Assembly: GCA_964563165.1 (NCBI GenBank)
Contig: CAZLWA010000008.1
Location: 29,026 to 93,025, forward strand
Direction of reading: 5' to 3'
From: CAZLWA01 sp964563165
GTDB lineage: Bacteria > CLD3 > SB21
Length of the DNA: 64,000 nt
In this document: piece after piece, positions 26,056 to 34,102 of the stretch
Numbering within the stretch: the stretch's first letter is position 1
How the letters are laid out: each line of letters opens with the position of its first letter
The notes under the pieces: generated by a model
Told to the model about the DNA's origin: nothing
The model's input: only the letters and a program-made list of their open reading frames with translations
The model's database searches: none
Made by a program: the position numbers and the translations under genes

Positions 26056-26556
26056 TTATGATTGGCCGATAAGTTTGAGCTGACGAGGCGTCAGAAGCCA
26101 TCGCAATTCGCCGCGCGGCGTGGGCATTACTCTTTCCACTTCGATCTTTGCGAGGCTGCCTTTTTTGAAGGAGAGAAGAAATTTATTATTGCCCATAAAA
26201 TGACCTGCAAGTTTTCCCATGTCCGGCATGTGCCCGACCAGAAGAACGCGGTAGTCGTTTTGAAACGGTTTGAATGCCTCCATCAAATCCGGAACGGACA
26301 GCGGCATGCCCAGGGCTTCGCAGACATGAAGTTTACGTGAACAGTCCAGGATGTCGGCAACAATTTCCGCCGTTTCTTTGGCGCGCACCAACGGGCTTGT
26401 CAGGATCGCGTTGAATCGCAGACCCATTCGTTTCATGCCTTCCGCTTCATCCCGCATGAGTTTAATGCCTTCATCGGTTAACGGCCTCGCGGCATCCGAT
26501 TTGATTTTTCCGCCAAGGTCGGCCGCTTCACCGTGCCGTAACAAGAAAATGTCCAT
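26056..26556 (-). CDS. sixA: Histidine phosphatase of the SixA type
   Basis: A 166-residue phosphohistidine phosphatase-like protein. The phosphate-binding loop RHGEA (7-11, with nucleophile H8) opens the protein; TSPLVRAKETAE and VGHMPDMG supply the other active-site residues of the branch. SixA removes phosphate from histidine in phosphotransfer proteins; a role with polyphosphate metabolism is suggested only by the neighbour ppx. It sits between apgM and ppx. Confidence 0.9.
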   Translation of the reverse strand: MDIFLLRHGEAADLGGKIKSDAARPLTDEGIKLMRDEAEGMKRMGLRFNAILTSPLVRAKETAEIVADILDCSRKLHVCEALGMPLSVPDLMEAFKPFQNDYRVLLVGHMPDMGKLAGHFMGNNKFLLSFKKGSLAKIEVERVMPTPRGELRWLLTPRQLKLIGQS

Positions 26557-26607
26557 AAAGTTCCCCGTATGATTTTGTTAGAAAATAAAAATGGTTTTTC
26601 GCCTGCT

Positions 26608-27825
26608 CTACGCTCCGAATTTTTTCAATTTTCCCGCATTGGCAAGCGCCAACTCGATGATATAATACGACGGAAAATTCCCGAGCTGGCCCCTGGAACA
26701 TTCTGTTTCATTAAACGCCTGCGCATCGTCGAAGCTGCAAACCCTGGAATAGATCATGAACGGCACCGGGTGCCAGCTGTGGCTTTTCATCGGCGGCGGC
26801 GTGGAGTGATCGCCCGTCACCATGATCACATCGGGATTGAGACCGCGCAGCATCGGAATATGCCGGTCCACTTCTTCCATGATCTTGATCTTTCCTTCCG
26901 GATTACCGTCTTCCCCATATGAATCGGTTTTCTTAATATGAATAAAGAAGAAATCGTGTTTCGGCCAATTTTCCCTGAGCGTATCAAATTCATCGGCGAT
27001 TTCCATTCCCGTCTGCAGCACAGTCATTCCAACAACGCTGGCTACGCCGCGATACAACGGATAACTCGCAATGCAAGCCGGAGATAATTTAAATTGTTCC
27101 GTCATTGAAGGAATATGCGGAAGCGCCGAGAATCCGCGCATTAAAATACTATTGGCTTTCGGCTCTTTCTCCAAGACCAAATTCGCTTGCGCGATAAATT
27201 TGTCCGCGATCTTAGCCATGCGCCTGGAAGCAGAGTCATCGGCAAGCGCTTTAAGCGGCTTGGCCCCTACCACCTGAGGATCCGTATCGCTGATGTTACC
27301 ATTCAATTTCTTTCCGCGAAAAACAACGACGAAACGGTATTGTTCGCCCGCCTTGATCAACACTTTCACATCGTCAATTTTCTTGATTCTACCGGACAGC
27401 ATTTCGCACAAGCGCACACATTCCTCAGTTGCAATCCTTCCCGCGCGACGATCGGTCAACAGGCCTTTGGCATCCACCGTGGCGAAATTGCAGCGGGTCG
27501 CCACGTCGCCCGGCTGTAACTTGATATCCAATCCCAACGCTTCCAATACCCCGCGGCCGATTTGAATTTGGTCGTCCGCCGGATTGTATCCGAATAATGA
27601 AAAATGAGCGGGACCGCTGCCCGGCGTCACGCCGTAAGAAACCGGCATGATACGGCCGCACAGCGATTCCTTCGCGAGCGCATTTAAATTGGGAATGTTT
27701 GCCAGTTCTAATTCCGTTTTCGGACGATCCTTCGTTCGGATGCCTCCGAGCCCGTCCAACACGAGCAGGACGATCTTTGTTTCCGTCTTTTGGGCGAGCC
27801 TATTGATCAGTTCCAAACGTTCCAT
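26608..27825 (-). CDS. apgM: Archaeal-type cofactor-independent phosphoglycerate mutase
   Basis: A 405-residue enzyme that interconverts 3- and 2-phosphoglycerate in glycolysis. It belongs to the alkaline-phosphatase-like ApgM branch: KIVLLVLDGLGGI supplies the metal-binding Asp, TPGSGPAHFSLFGYNP contains the active-site serine region, and DVIMVTGDHSTPPPMKSHSW gives the D/H metal ligands near the end. I place the start at 27825 (MERLELINRLAQ) because a strong promoter lies at 27867-27895; longer reading in the same frame would begin upstream of that promoter and adds non-conserved sequence. First gene of an operon with sixA and ppx. Confidence 0.94.
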   Translation of the reverse strand: MERLELINRLAQKTETKIVLLVLDGLGGIRTKDRPKTELELANIPNLNALAKESLCGRIMPVSYGVTPGSGPAHFSLFGYNPADDQIQIGRGVLEALGLDIKLQPGDVATRCNFATVDAKGLLTDRRAGRIATEECVRLCEMLSGRIKKIDDVKVLIKAGEQYRFVVVFRGKKLNGNISDTDPQVVGAKPLKALADDSASRRMAKIADKFIAQANLVLEKEPKANSILMRGFSALPHIPSMTEQFKLSPACIASYPLYRGVASVVGMTVLQTGMEIADEFDTLRENWPKHDFFFIHIKKTDSYGEDGNPEGKIKIMEEVDRHIPMLRGLNPDVIMVTGDHSTPPPMKSHSWHPVPFMIYSRVCSFDDAQAFNETECSRGQLGNFPSYYIIELALANAGKLKKFGA

Positions 27826-27866
27826 ATTTGACAGTCCGGCTTTCGATCGGTGAAAATTCGAGAACA

Positions 27867-27895
27867 AATATAATGGAATATAGTTTGTAATGCAA
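27867..27895 (-). promoter_or_regulatory. Promoter of apgM-sixA-ppx
   Basis: On the minus strand TTGCAT (27895-27890), 17 bp, TATATT (27872-27867). Transcription would begin near 27860, about 35 nt before the apgM ATG at 27825. Confidence 0.72.
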
Positions 27896-27935
27896 GAAAA
27901 GTGAATGATCGAAATCATCCATTTCTGATATGCCC

Positions 27936-27965
27936 CATACGGGACCGTCCGGCGGACTGCGTATG
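27936..27965. promoter_or_regulatory. Palindrome between divergent apgM and tRNA promoters
   Basis: CATACG (27936-27941) pairs with CGTATG (27960-27965), enclosing GTCCG-G-CGGAC (27947-27957). It lies midway between two divergent promoters and could be an operator or a stable cruciform; function unknown. Confidence 0.35.
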
Positions 27966-27990
27966 ATATTGAGCTTATTAACAAATAGTA

Positions 27991-28019
27991 TTGCATTTTC
28001 TTAATTTGTGAAATATATT
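27991..28019 (+). promoter_or_regulatory. Promoter of tRNA-Gln
   Basis: TTGCAT (27991-27996), 17 bp, TATATT (28014-28019), placed so that transcription would start about 5 nt before the mature tRNA 5' end at 28031. Confidence 0.75.
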
Positions 28020-28030
28020 AGGCGATTCAG

Positions 28031-28104
28031 TGGAATGTCGTCCAACGGTAGGACAATGGACTCTGGATCCATTAATCGGGGTTCGAATCCCTGCATTCCA
28101 GCCA
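28031..28104 (+). tRNA. tRNA-Gln (anticodon CUG)
   Basis: A complete cloverleaf can be drawn. The acceptor stem TGGAATG (28031-28037) pairs with CATTCCA (28094-28100), followed by discriminator G and an encoded CCA (28102-28104). The D-arm is GTCC/GGAC. The anticodon stem ATGGA/TCCAT holds loop CTCTGGA with anticodon CTG at 28063-28065, reading CAG. The T-arm CGGGG/CCCTG holds TTCGAAT. The U1-A72 first pair is a hallmark of bacterial tRNA-Gln. gatA, whose product belongs to the amidotransferase that can make Gln-tRNA, lies 1 kb away. Confidence 0.95.
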
Positions 28105-28198
28105 ACGTATGCATAGGCCGCTGTGGAAGATGATCAGACAAAGGCGAGCGGAAAAAAGACCTTTTTTGTAGATTTAGACGACACACGACCCGGAACCC

Positions 28199-28726
28199 AT
28201 GAAAAGAGCACTCCTTTTGATCTTGCTTTCTTCAGCGATGACATTTGCACAGACAGCTAAGCGAGATAGTATCTGGCTTCCCCTGAAACATTTCGTAGGC
28301 ACATGGCGGGGTGAAGGTGGCGGAGAACCCGGAACAGGAAAATACGAAAGGAGCTATCAATTTGTTTTAGGCAATAACTTTATTGAAATTCGAAACAAAT
28401 CAACTTATCCCGCGACGGAAAAAAGACCAACCGGTGAAGTGCATGAAGATATCGGATATTTCAGTTACGACGGTGGGATGAAAACGTTTGTCTTACGCCA
28501 GTTTCATAAAGAAGGATTTGTCAACCAGTTCATATTGGACAGTATATCGCCCGATAAGAAGACCATTGTATTTGTTACCGAGTCCATTGAGAATATTCCG
28601 AAAGGCTGGCGAGCTAAAGAAACCTATCATTTGATTGGCGAAAATGAAATTGAGGAAGTGTTTGAGTTAGCCCCTCCAGACAAAGATTTTTCGATCTATA
28701 CACGAGTCAAACTTATCAGACAATGA
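28199..28726 (+). CDS. Secreted nitrobindin/lipocalin-like beta-barrel protein
   Basis: A 175-residue protein with a signal peptide (MKRALLLILLSSAMTFAQ). The mature part opens with PLKHFVGTWRGEGGGEPGTG, close to the GTWxGEG signature of the nitrobindin/THAP4-like heme-binding barrels, followed by regularly spaced beta-strands (KYERSYQFVLGNNFIEIRN, FSYDGGMKTFVLRQF) consistent with a 10-stranded barrel. Heme or small-molecule binding is inferred from the fold family only; the distal ligand histidine of nitrobindin is not evident. No operon partner; tatA follows after 135 bp with its own promoter. Confidence 0.7.
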   Translation: MKRALLLILLSSAMTFAQTAKRDSIWLPLKHFVGTWRGEGGGEPGTGKYERSYQFVLGNNFIEIRNKSTYPATEKRPTGEVHEDIGYFSYDGGMKTFVLRQFHKEGFVNQFILDSISPDKKTIVFVTESIENIPKGWRAKETYHLIGENEIEEVFELAPPDKDFSIYTRVKLIRQ

Positions 28727-28782
28727 CTCTGAAACCGGTAACGATGGGAAAGCAGCCCGTGCAGTGCGCATTCGAAATTGAC

Positions 28783-28811
28783 TTGCATATTAATTGTAAA
28801 CCCGCTACATT
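28783..28811 (+). promoter_or_regulatory. Promoter of tatA
   Basis: TTGCAT (28783-28788), 17 bp, TACATT (28806-28811), 50 bp before the tatA ATG. Same boxes and spacing as the tRNA-Gln and apgM promoters. Confidence 0.65.
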
Positions 28812-28861
28812 AGTAGTGTTCGAAATACGTTATTAATTTCACCGACCGGGAGGTGTGCACA

Positions 28862-29044
28862 ATGAATTTAGGAATGCCTGAAATTATCATCATTTTTATC
28901 GCGGTGTTAGTCCTTTTCGGTGCAAAAAAGATTCCTGAATTTGCACAGAACTTAGGCAAAGGCATCAGAGAGTTTAAAAAGGCCATGAGTTCAACCGAAG
29001 AAGAAATCAAAAAAGGACTTTCGGAAACGGACAAGAAGGCCTGA
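28862..29044 (+). CDS. tatA: Sec-independent translocase subunit TatA
   Basis: A 60-residue TatA/E protein. The N-terminal helix MNLGMPEIIIIFIAVLVLFG ends at the hinge, followed by the amphipathic helix AKKIPEFAQNLGKGIREFKK and a short charged tail, exactly the TatA plan. GGGAGGTG lies eight bases before the ATG at 28862, so I prefer this start over an in-frame ATG three codons upstream, which overlaps the ribosome site. It forms the pore of the twin-arginine system, which would export the Rieske protein at 13523-13963. tatC is not in the window. Confidence 0.95.
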   Translation: MNLGMPEIIIIFIAVLVLFGAKKIPEFAQNLGKGIREFKKAMSSTEEEIKKGLSETDKKA

Positions 29045-29073
29045 CGGCAGTGCTGCAAATATTTTTGATTGGG

Positions 29074-29110
29074 ATCCCGATTTTATCTGCGCGATTAATC
29101 GGGATTTTTT
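29074..29110 (+). terminator. Rho-independent terminator after tatA
   Basis: ATCCCGATT (29074-29082) pairs with AATCGGGAT (29097-29105) and runs into TTTTTT. It ends 31 bp before gatA. Confidence 0.85.
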
Positions 29111-29141
29111 ATAACTAAATCGTAAAACAGTTTCAGATCTA

Positions 29142-30563
29142 ATGAACAAAACTTTCTCTCAGATTACGGACGAATTGAAATCCGGTCGATCAACCTGCCG
29201 CACGCTGGTAGGGAGTTATTTATCAAACATTGAAACGAACCGGGACCTCAACGCACTGATTACCGTAATTAAGAAAGAAAAATTGCTGCAACGCGCCGAT
29301 GCGATTGATGCTCGGATTAAGGCCGGAAATGCCGGCCCCCTCGCGGGCATGGTCGTCGCGGTCAAGGACGCCATTGTCGTCAAGGATGTGCGCTGTACGG
29401 CCGGCTCCAAAATATTGGAAAATTATGTGTCTCCGTACGACGCGACCGCTGTTGAGCGGCTTGAAAACGCAGATGCGATCGTCATCGGCAAAGCGAACAT
29501 GGATGAATTTGCGATGGGCTCATCCAATGAAAATTCAGCGTACGGCAATGTTCTCAATCCGCTGGACAAAACACGGGTGCCCGGCGGTAGCAGCGGCGGA
29601 AGCGTCGTGTCGGTTGCGGCGGGAATGAGCACGACCGGATTGGGTTCGGAAACCGGCGGTTCCGTACGACAGCCCGCGGGTTTTTGCGGTGTGGTCGGCC
29701 TGAAACCGACGTACGGAAGAATTTCCCGATACGGTCTGATCGCTTTTGCATCCTCTTTTGATCAAATCGGCCCGATCGGAAACAACGTTGAAGATACGGC
29801 GCTGCTAACCCAGGTCATCGCCGGCCTGGACGAGAACGATTCCACGAGCGCAGACGTTTCCGTGCCCCGCTATTTCGAAGAAATGAAAAAAGGTGTCAAG
29901 GGATTACGCATTGGAATTCCTAAAGAATATTTCGGCGGCGGACTTGACAAAGAAGTTGAAAATGCCGTGCGGGCGACCATTGAAAAATTAGGCAAAGCCG
30001 GAGCGCAAATAACAGAGGTCTCGCTTCCCCATTCGGAATACGGTATTGCGACGTATTATATTTTAGCTACCGCAGAAGCTTCTTCGAATCTAGCGCGCTA
30101 TGACGGCATTCGTTATTCGCACCGGACTGCACTGGCGGGAAATATTCACGATGTCTTCGTGAAAAGCCGGAGCGAAGCGTTCGGCGAGGAAGTCAAGCGA
30201 CGGATCATGCTGGGAACGTACGTGTTGAGTGCGGGTTACTACGACGCGTATTACAAAAAAGCTCAAAAGGTCCGCACGCTCATCAAAAAAGATTTTCAGA
30301 ATGTTTTTGCCGATCGTATCGATTGCCTTCTGGCGCCGACATCCCCTACCGTGGCATTCAAGTTCGGCGAAAAAATGAACGACCCGCTGGCTATGTATTT
30401 GTCGGATGTGTATACCGTCAATATCAATATCGCCGGAAATCCCGCCCTGAGCGTACCGAGCGGAATAAATTCCCAGCATATGCCGATCGGAATTCAGGTC
30501 ATTGCGAATGATTTTGACGAAGCGATGTGTTTCCGTGTCGGATACGCCATTGAAAAATTGTGA
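29142..30563 (+). CDS. gatA: Aspartyl/glutamyl-tRNA amidotransferase subunit A
   Basis: A 473-residue amidase-signature enzyme, the glutaminase subunit of GatCAB, which converts Glu-tRNA(Gln) or Asp-tRNA(Asn) to the amide form. The Ser-cisSer-Lys triad is K75 (VAVKDAI), S150 (PGGSSGGS) and S174 (TGGSVRQPA), which lie at family spacing; PTYGRISRYGLIAFASSFDQ is also typical of GatA. gatB and gatC are not adjacent. The downstream solute-binding protein gene overlaps its stop codon (TGATG), so gatA heads a mixed operon. Confidence 0.97.
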   Translation: MNKTFSQITDELKSGRSTCRTLVGSYLSNIETNRDLNALITVIKKEKLLQRADAIDARIKAGNAGPLAGMVVAVKDAIVVKDVRCTAGSKILENYVSPYDATAVERLENADAIVIGKANMDEFAMGSSNENSAYGNVLNPLDKTRVPGGSSGGSVVSVAAGMSTTGLGSETGGSVRQPAGFCGVVGLKPTYGRISRYGLIAFASSFDQIGPIGNNVEDTALLTQVIAGLDENDSTSADVSVPRYFEEMKKGVKGLRIGIPKEYFGGGLDKEVENAVRATIEKLGKAGAQITEVSLPHSEYGIATYYILATAEASSNLARYDGIRYSHRTALAGNIHDVFVKSRSEAFGEEVKRRIMLGTYVLSAGYYDAYYKKAQKVRTLIKKDFQNVFADRIDCLLAPTSPTVAFKFGEKMNDPLAMYLSDVYTVNINIAGNPALSVPSGINSQHMPIGIQVIANDFDEAMCFRVGYAIEKL

Positions 30564-31843
30564 TGACCTCCTTCGAAAAAACATTTTCGCATTTCTTGCA
30601 AACCCGGTACCTTTTGAAATCCTTACAGATTTTTTATATAATTTTGTTTTTGTACGCGTGTTCCTCCAAGATCCCGCAAACAGAAAAGATCACGCTGACC
30701 TGGTGGCAATTCTGGGCTGAACCGTATCAGAAGCCTGTTATTCGCGAACTTATCAGCGAGTTTGAGAGACAAAATCCCGGCGTGACCATAGAAATGACCG
30801 AGCTCACCTGGCAGGCCGGCCACGACAAAATTTCCGCGGCTTTTGCGGCCGATCGGGCTCCGGATGTACTGGAATTAGGTTCCGATTGGATATCCGAATT
30901 TGCATCCAGGAATGTTCTGGCCGATGTTTCAATGTTTACCGATTCGATCAAGAATAGTTTTTTCGGATGGGAGTTATGTCAAATAGGAAAAAACACTTAC
31001 GGATTTCCGTGGCTGCTCGGGACGCGCGCTTTTTTTTACAATACTGATTTACTGAAGTCTTCCAAACCAATTACAACGTGGAGCGAATTACTCCGGTCCG
31101 TTCAAGCGATGCACAGACCTGCCGGAGGCATTTACGGTTTTGGCAATACGAAACGCGAACCGCATCAATTGTATAAGAAGCTCCTTCCTTTCATTTGGAC
31201 GAACGGCGGAAGCATCATTTCCCCCGACGGAAAGACAGCTGTGATTAATTCACCTCAGAATGTCTTCGCGCTGAATTTCTATTTGGAGCTGTGCGCCTAC
31301 GGATTATTAGAGAGTCAGAAGATCCTGGACGATAAGTTTGCGGAGGGAAAAATCGGCTGTGTATTCTCCGGCGGCTGGCTGATCAGGAAAATTCAGGATC
31401 AGAATCCGGCTCTTCCTTACACCGTCCGGATGATGCCCGGAGTCAACGGCGACCAGACCCGTTCCGGCATTTCATTTTTTGGCGGCGAATACCTTGCGGT
31501 CAATGCAAAATCGAAACATGCCGCCTGGGCCAATAAGTTCATTCAGTTTTTAATAAAAAAAGAAAACGCAATGAAGCTATGCAGGATTTCAAAAGTGACA
31601 TCCCCCGCTGATAAGAAGGGCATTAACGACGCTTACTATGCTGACAATCCGAACGAAAGAACTTTGTACGCACAATTGCAGAATGCGAAATCTCCGCCTC
31701 TTCATCCGCACTGGACTGAAATTGAAAATATCATCGAAGATGCGATCGAACAGGCGGTATACAAAACTAAAACTTCGCAGCAAGCGCTTGACGAAGCCAA
31801 TTCGAAAATTCAGAATATTTTATCAATGAACTCTGATTCCTAA
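30563..31843 (+). CDS. Family-1 extracellular solute-binding lipoprotein (sugar ABC type)
   Basis: A 426-residue binding protein for an ABC importer, probably of a sugar or oligosaccharide. An N-terminal extension of about 20 residues precedes a hydrophobic signal and lipobox LYAC, so it is lipid-anchored. The mature domain begins ITLTWWQFWAEPYQKPVIRE and has FAADRAPDVLELGSDWISEF and GFGNTKREPHQLY, typical of MalE/UgpB-like proteins. I use the ATG at 30563 that overlaps the gatA stop by one base; a GTG one codon earlier is possible. The orphan permease at 13963-14757 is the obvious membrane partner. Confidence 0.9.
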   Translation: MTSFEKTFSHFLQTRYLLKSLQIFYIILFLYACSSKIPQTEKITLTWWQFWAEPYQKPVIRELISEFERQNPGVTIEMTELTWQAGHDKISAAFAADRAPDVLELGSDWISEFASRNVLADVSMFTDSIKNSFFGWELCQIGKNTYGFPWLLGTRAFFYNTDLLKSSKPITTWSELLRSVQAMHRPAGGIYGFGNTKREPHQLYKKLLPFIWTNGGSIISPDGKTAVINSPQNVFALNFYLELCAYGLLESQKILDDKFAEGKIGCVFSGGWLIRKIQDQNPALPYTVRMMPGVNGDQTRSGISFFGGEYLAVNAKSKHAAWANKFIQFLIKKENAMKLCRISKVTSPADKKGINDAYYADNPNERTLYAQLQNAKSPPLHPHWTEIENIIEDAIEQAVYKTKTSQQALDEANSKIQNILSMNSDS

Positions 31844-33568
31844 ATGATTGTAATGCGGCGTCCGATGAATAAGCTATCACTTTTCCTGCTGTTCGCAGTC
31901 CTATCCGCAGCGGCCGTCAGCGGTCAGATCAAGCAGGACCTGGGAAACGTCAATCGCCAGCTCTATTACAAGCCCGGTGATTGGATAACCATTTCCGCAA
32001 CGCGCTACGCGACGGGCATCGCCGTGAGTTTCAAAACGGCTTACATCGGCACGATCGGCGGGGTGCTCCGGTACGATATCAATAAGAAACACTTCGACTA
32101 TACGCTGACTTCAGGCAACGGGATGCTGGATAATAACGTACGAGTGGTCGCGTATGACCGGCAGACGGATTTCGTTTGGATCGCGACCAAGAATGGCCTC
32201 CAGTTCTTTAATCCCCATTCCGAGCTCTTCACTTCGGCTCCCTACTCTCAGCTCGGCCTGGGCATCAATGAAAATATCGTCTCGATCGGGTTCTCAGATT
32301 CAAAGGTATGGATTGAAACCAGCAAGAACTATTATTCAACCAGCAATTCCATCATCGCCCTCTTTAGAGAAAAGACTCCTCCGGAACAAACCGTTTGGTT
32401 CGGGCAGCGCGCACTCTCAAAAATCCGGTTGCCCCATATCTTTACCAATCAGGAATCCGGATTTCAGTTTTACGATTCCGAATCCGCGTTCGTGGATATT
32501 GATTTTAGAAAATTTCCCGTTTCGTATTATACGTACGACCCATTCGGTAATCTGTGGATCGCAACGCACGGTGCAGGAGCGTGGTGCGCAAAATCGGTTT
32601 CGTATCTGGCGGAGCCGCTGTTTTACGGTTTGGCGATGGAAAATGTATCGGCTATGGCCTTTGACGACGCCACGATGTGGCTGGGCGGCAATATGAATTC
32701 CAATGGCAATGAGCTTGACGCAGCCAATTCAGGCATCACTGAATGGAATCAGGAAACGGATGAACTCAAATACTATTATTCCGGCATGCGCCTGGGTATC
32801 CGCGCGCAACATACGACTGCGATGCTTGCGGATTCACAGAGCATTTGGATCGGAACGGCGGACGGACTGATCCGAAGGACAAAAAAGAATAACTACTGGA
32901 CCATGTACGGAGCCGGCAGCGGGCTCTATGATCAACATGTCTATTCTCTGGCATTAGCGGATCAGCGGACGCTATTCATCGGAACAGAGCGCGGCCTTAA
33001 TTACGCCGCATTGGTAGACAAGGACTATTCGATCTACAAGTTCGAGATTTTGGAACTTGCTAATATTGCGATCTTCAAAATTCGCATTGACGACGGAACC
33101 CTCTGGCTCGGAACGAGTAACGGCATTTACTCCGTCGACCGGAAGACCGGGGCATGGCTGCATTATAATGCCCTGGGATTCAGCGTACGCGGGACCGCAT
33201 TGCTCAACCAACGTGTTCGCGGCGTCGCCGAAGACGCTGCTTCGCTCTATTTCGCTTCCGAAATGAGCGTGACACGCTACGACAAAAAGGGTAAAACGTG
33301 GGAGTCGATTCCGATCATTTCAGATTTTTTGCAGGCCGGAATCAATGACGCCGTCTGCGATGAGCGCAATCTGTGGATCGCCACGAATTCGGGCGTACTG
33401 CGCTTTTCCAAGAAAAATAAGAAATGGATTTACTATGGTGTCCAGGACGGCTTGGCGGACGCGGTGGTCAATGTGATTCTGATTGACGGCGATTATGTAT
33501 GGTTCGGTACGAATAGAGGGGTGACGCAATTCCACTGGAACGCGCCGCATTTATTGGATTCAGAATAA
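31844..33568 (+). CDS. Exported WxGT beta-propeller protein
   Basis: A 574-residue secreted protein beginning directly after the solute-binding protein stop. An ATG at 31865 (MNKLSLFLLFAVLSAAAVSG) gives the cleaner signal peptide and may be the true start. The rest is built of two-component-regulator-type propeller blades, each ending in a WIxT/WxGT pattern: FVWIATKNGLQFF, SIWIGTADGLIRR, TLFIGTERGLNYA, TLWLGTSNGIYSV, NLWIATNSGVLRF and YVWFGTNRGVTQF. No kinase or transmembrane segment follows, so it is the isolated sensory or binding propeller. A paralogous architecture recurs in the 1736-residue protein at 54589-59799. Confidence 0.82.
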   Translation: MIVMRRPMNKLSLFLLFAVLSAAAVSGQIKQDLGNVNRQLYYKPGDWITISATRYATGIAVSFKTAYIGTIGGVLRYDINKKHFDYTLTSGNGMLDNNVRVVAYDRQTDFVWIATKNGLQFFNPHSELFTSAPYSQLGLGINENIVSIGFSDSKVWIETSKNYYSTSNSIIALFREKTPPEQTVWFGQRALSKIRLPHIFTNQESGFQFYDSESAFVDIDFRKFPVSYYTYDPFGNLWIATHGAGAWCAKSVSYLAEPLFYGLAMENVSAMAFDDATMWLGGNMNSNGNELDAANSGITEWNQETDELKYYYSGMRLGIRAQHTTAMLADSQSIWIGTADGLIRRTKKNNYWTMYGAGSGLYDQHVYSLALADQRTLFIGTERGLNYAALVDKDYSIYKFEILELANIAIFKIRIDDGTLWLGTSNGIYSVDRKTGAWLHYNALGFSVRGTALLNQRVRGVAEDAASLYFASEMSVTRYDKKGKTWESIPIISDFLQAGINDAVCDERNLWIATNSGVLRFSKKNKKWIYYGVQDGLADAVVNVILIDGDYVWFGTNRGVTQFHWNAPHLLDSE

Positions 33569-33580
33569 GAGCGTCATTCT

Positions 33581-34102
33581 TTATCGCCACCAGCTTGCCG
33601 CGCCGCTCAATTTGTTTATCATACTCTGCCGCGCAGGATAAACTTTCGGATTGTTGGAATAACGTATATATTCCTGGTTATAGTCGCTGACCGACTGGCC
33701 TAGAAAAACACTCGAGTGTGTCTCATCGCCGTTTCTTAGATCGACGCGCACCGCTTTAGCGTCGCTCACTCCGTATTTTGAGTACGTGGAAGTATCGTCC
33801 GAGATAAAACCTTCCCTCTCGCCTTTCACTACATCCTTGAAAAAGGCTTCGATCTTATATTTTGCCGGTTGTCCCGTGTCGGGTGCCGCAAATATCCACA
33901 CCGAATCCTGTTTTGCGATGGTAACGGAAAGATTATCCTTCCAAATAGTAAACGATGTCACGTCATCCGGTTTGAATGCGAACACGGGTTCAATGCGTAC
34001 TTCATACCTTCTTTGGCGATATTGGGAGTAGACCAGCAAGATCAGCAACACCGATAGAATTCCAATGTACGGAACCCACATCTTTTGTTTGTTGCTAAGC
34101 AT
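33581..34102 (-). CDS. DUF4340 protein, auxiliary to Gld-type ABC system
   Basis: A 173-residue protein with one N-terminal transmembrane helix (about 10-26) and a periplasmic domain containing FKPDDVTSFTIWK, SVWIFAAPDTGQPAKYKIEA and an end LSGAASWWR. This is the N-terminal repeat of DUF4340 proteins, which accompany GldA/F/G-like transporters; many are longer (about 300 residues), so this one is a short version. Its start overlaps the GldG-like gene by 8 nt. The 3' end is 12 bp from the convergent propeller gene. Confidence 0.82.
   Translation of the reverse strand: MLSNKQKMWVPYIGILSVLLILLVYSQYRQRRYEVRIEPVFAFKPDDVTSFTIWKDNLSVTIAKQDSVWIFAAPDTGQPAKYKIEAFFKDVVKGEREGFISDDTSTYSKYGVSDAKAVRVDLRNGDETHSSVFLGQSVSDYNQEYIRYSNNPKVYPARQSMINKLSGAASWWR

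Noticed and set aside
27826..27996. Longer N-terminus for apgM
   Set aside because: It would start upstream of the gene's own promoter and adds no conserved sequence.
28031..28104. tRNA-Gln as an integration site
   Set aside because: No duplicated 3' end of the tRNA, integrase or phage gene is seen on either side.
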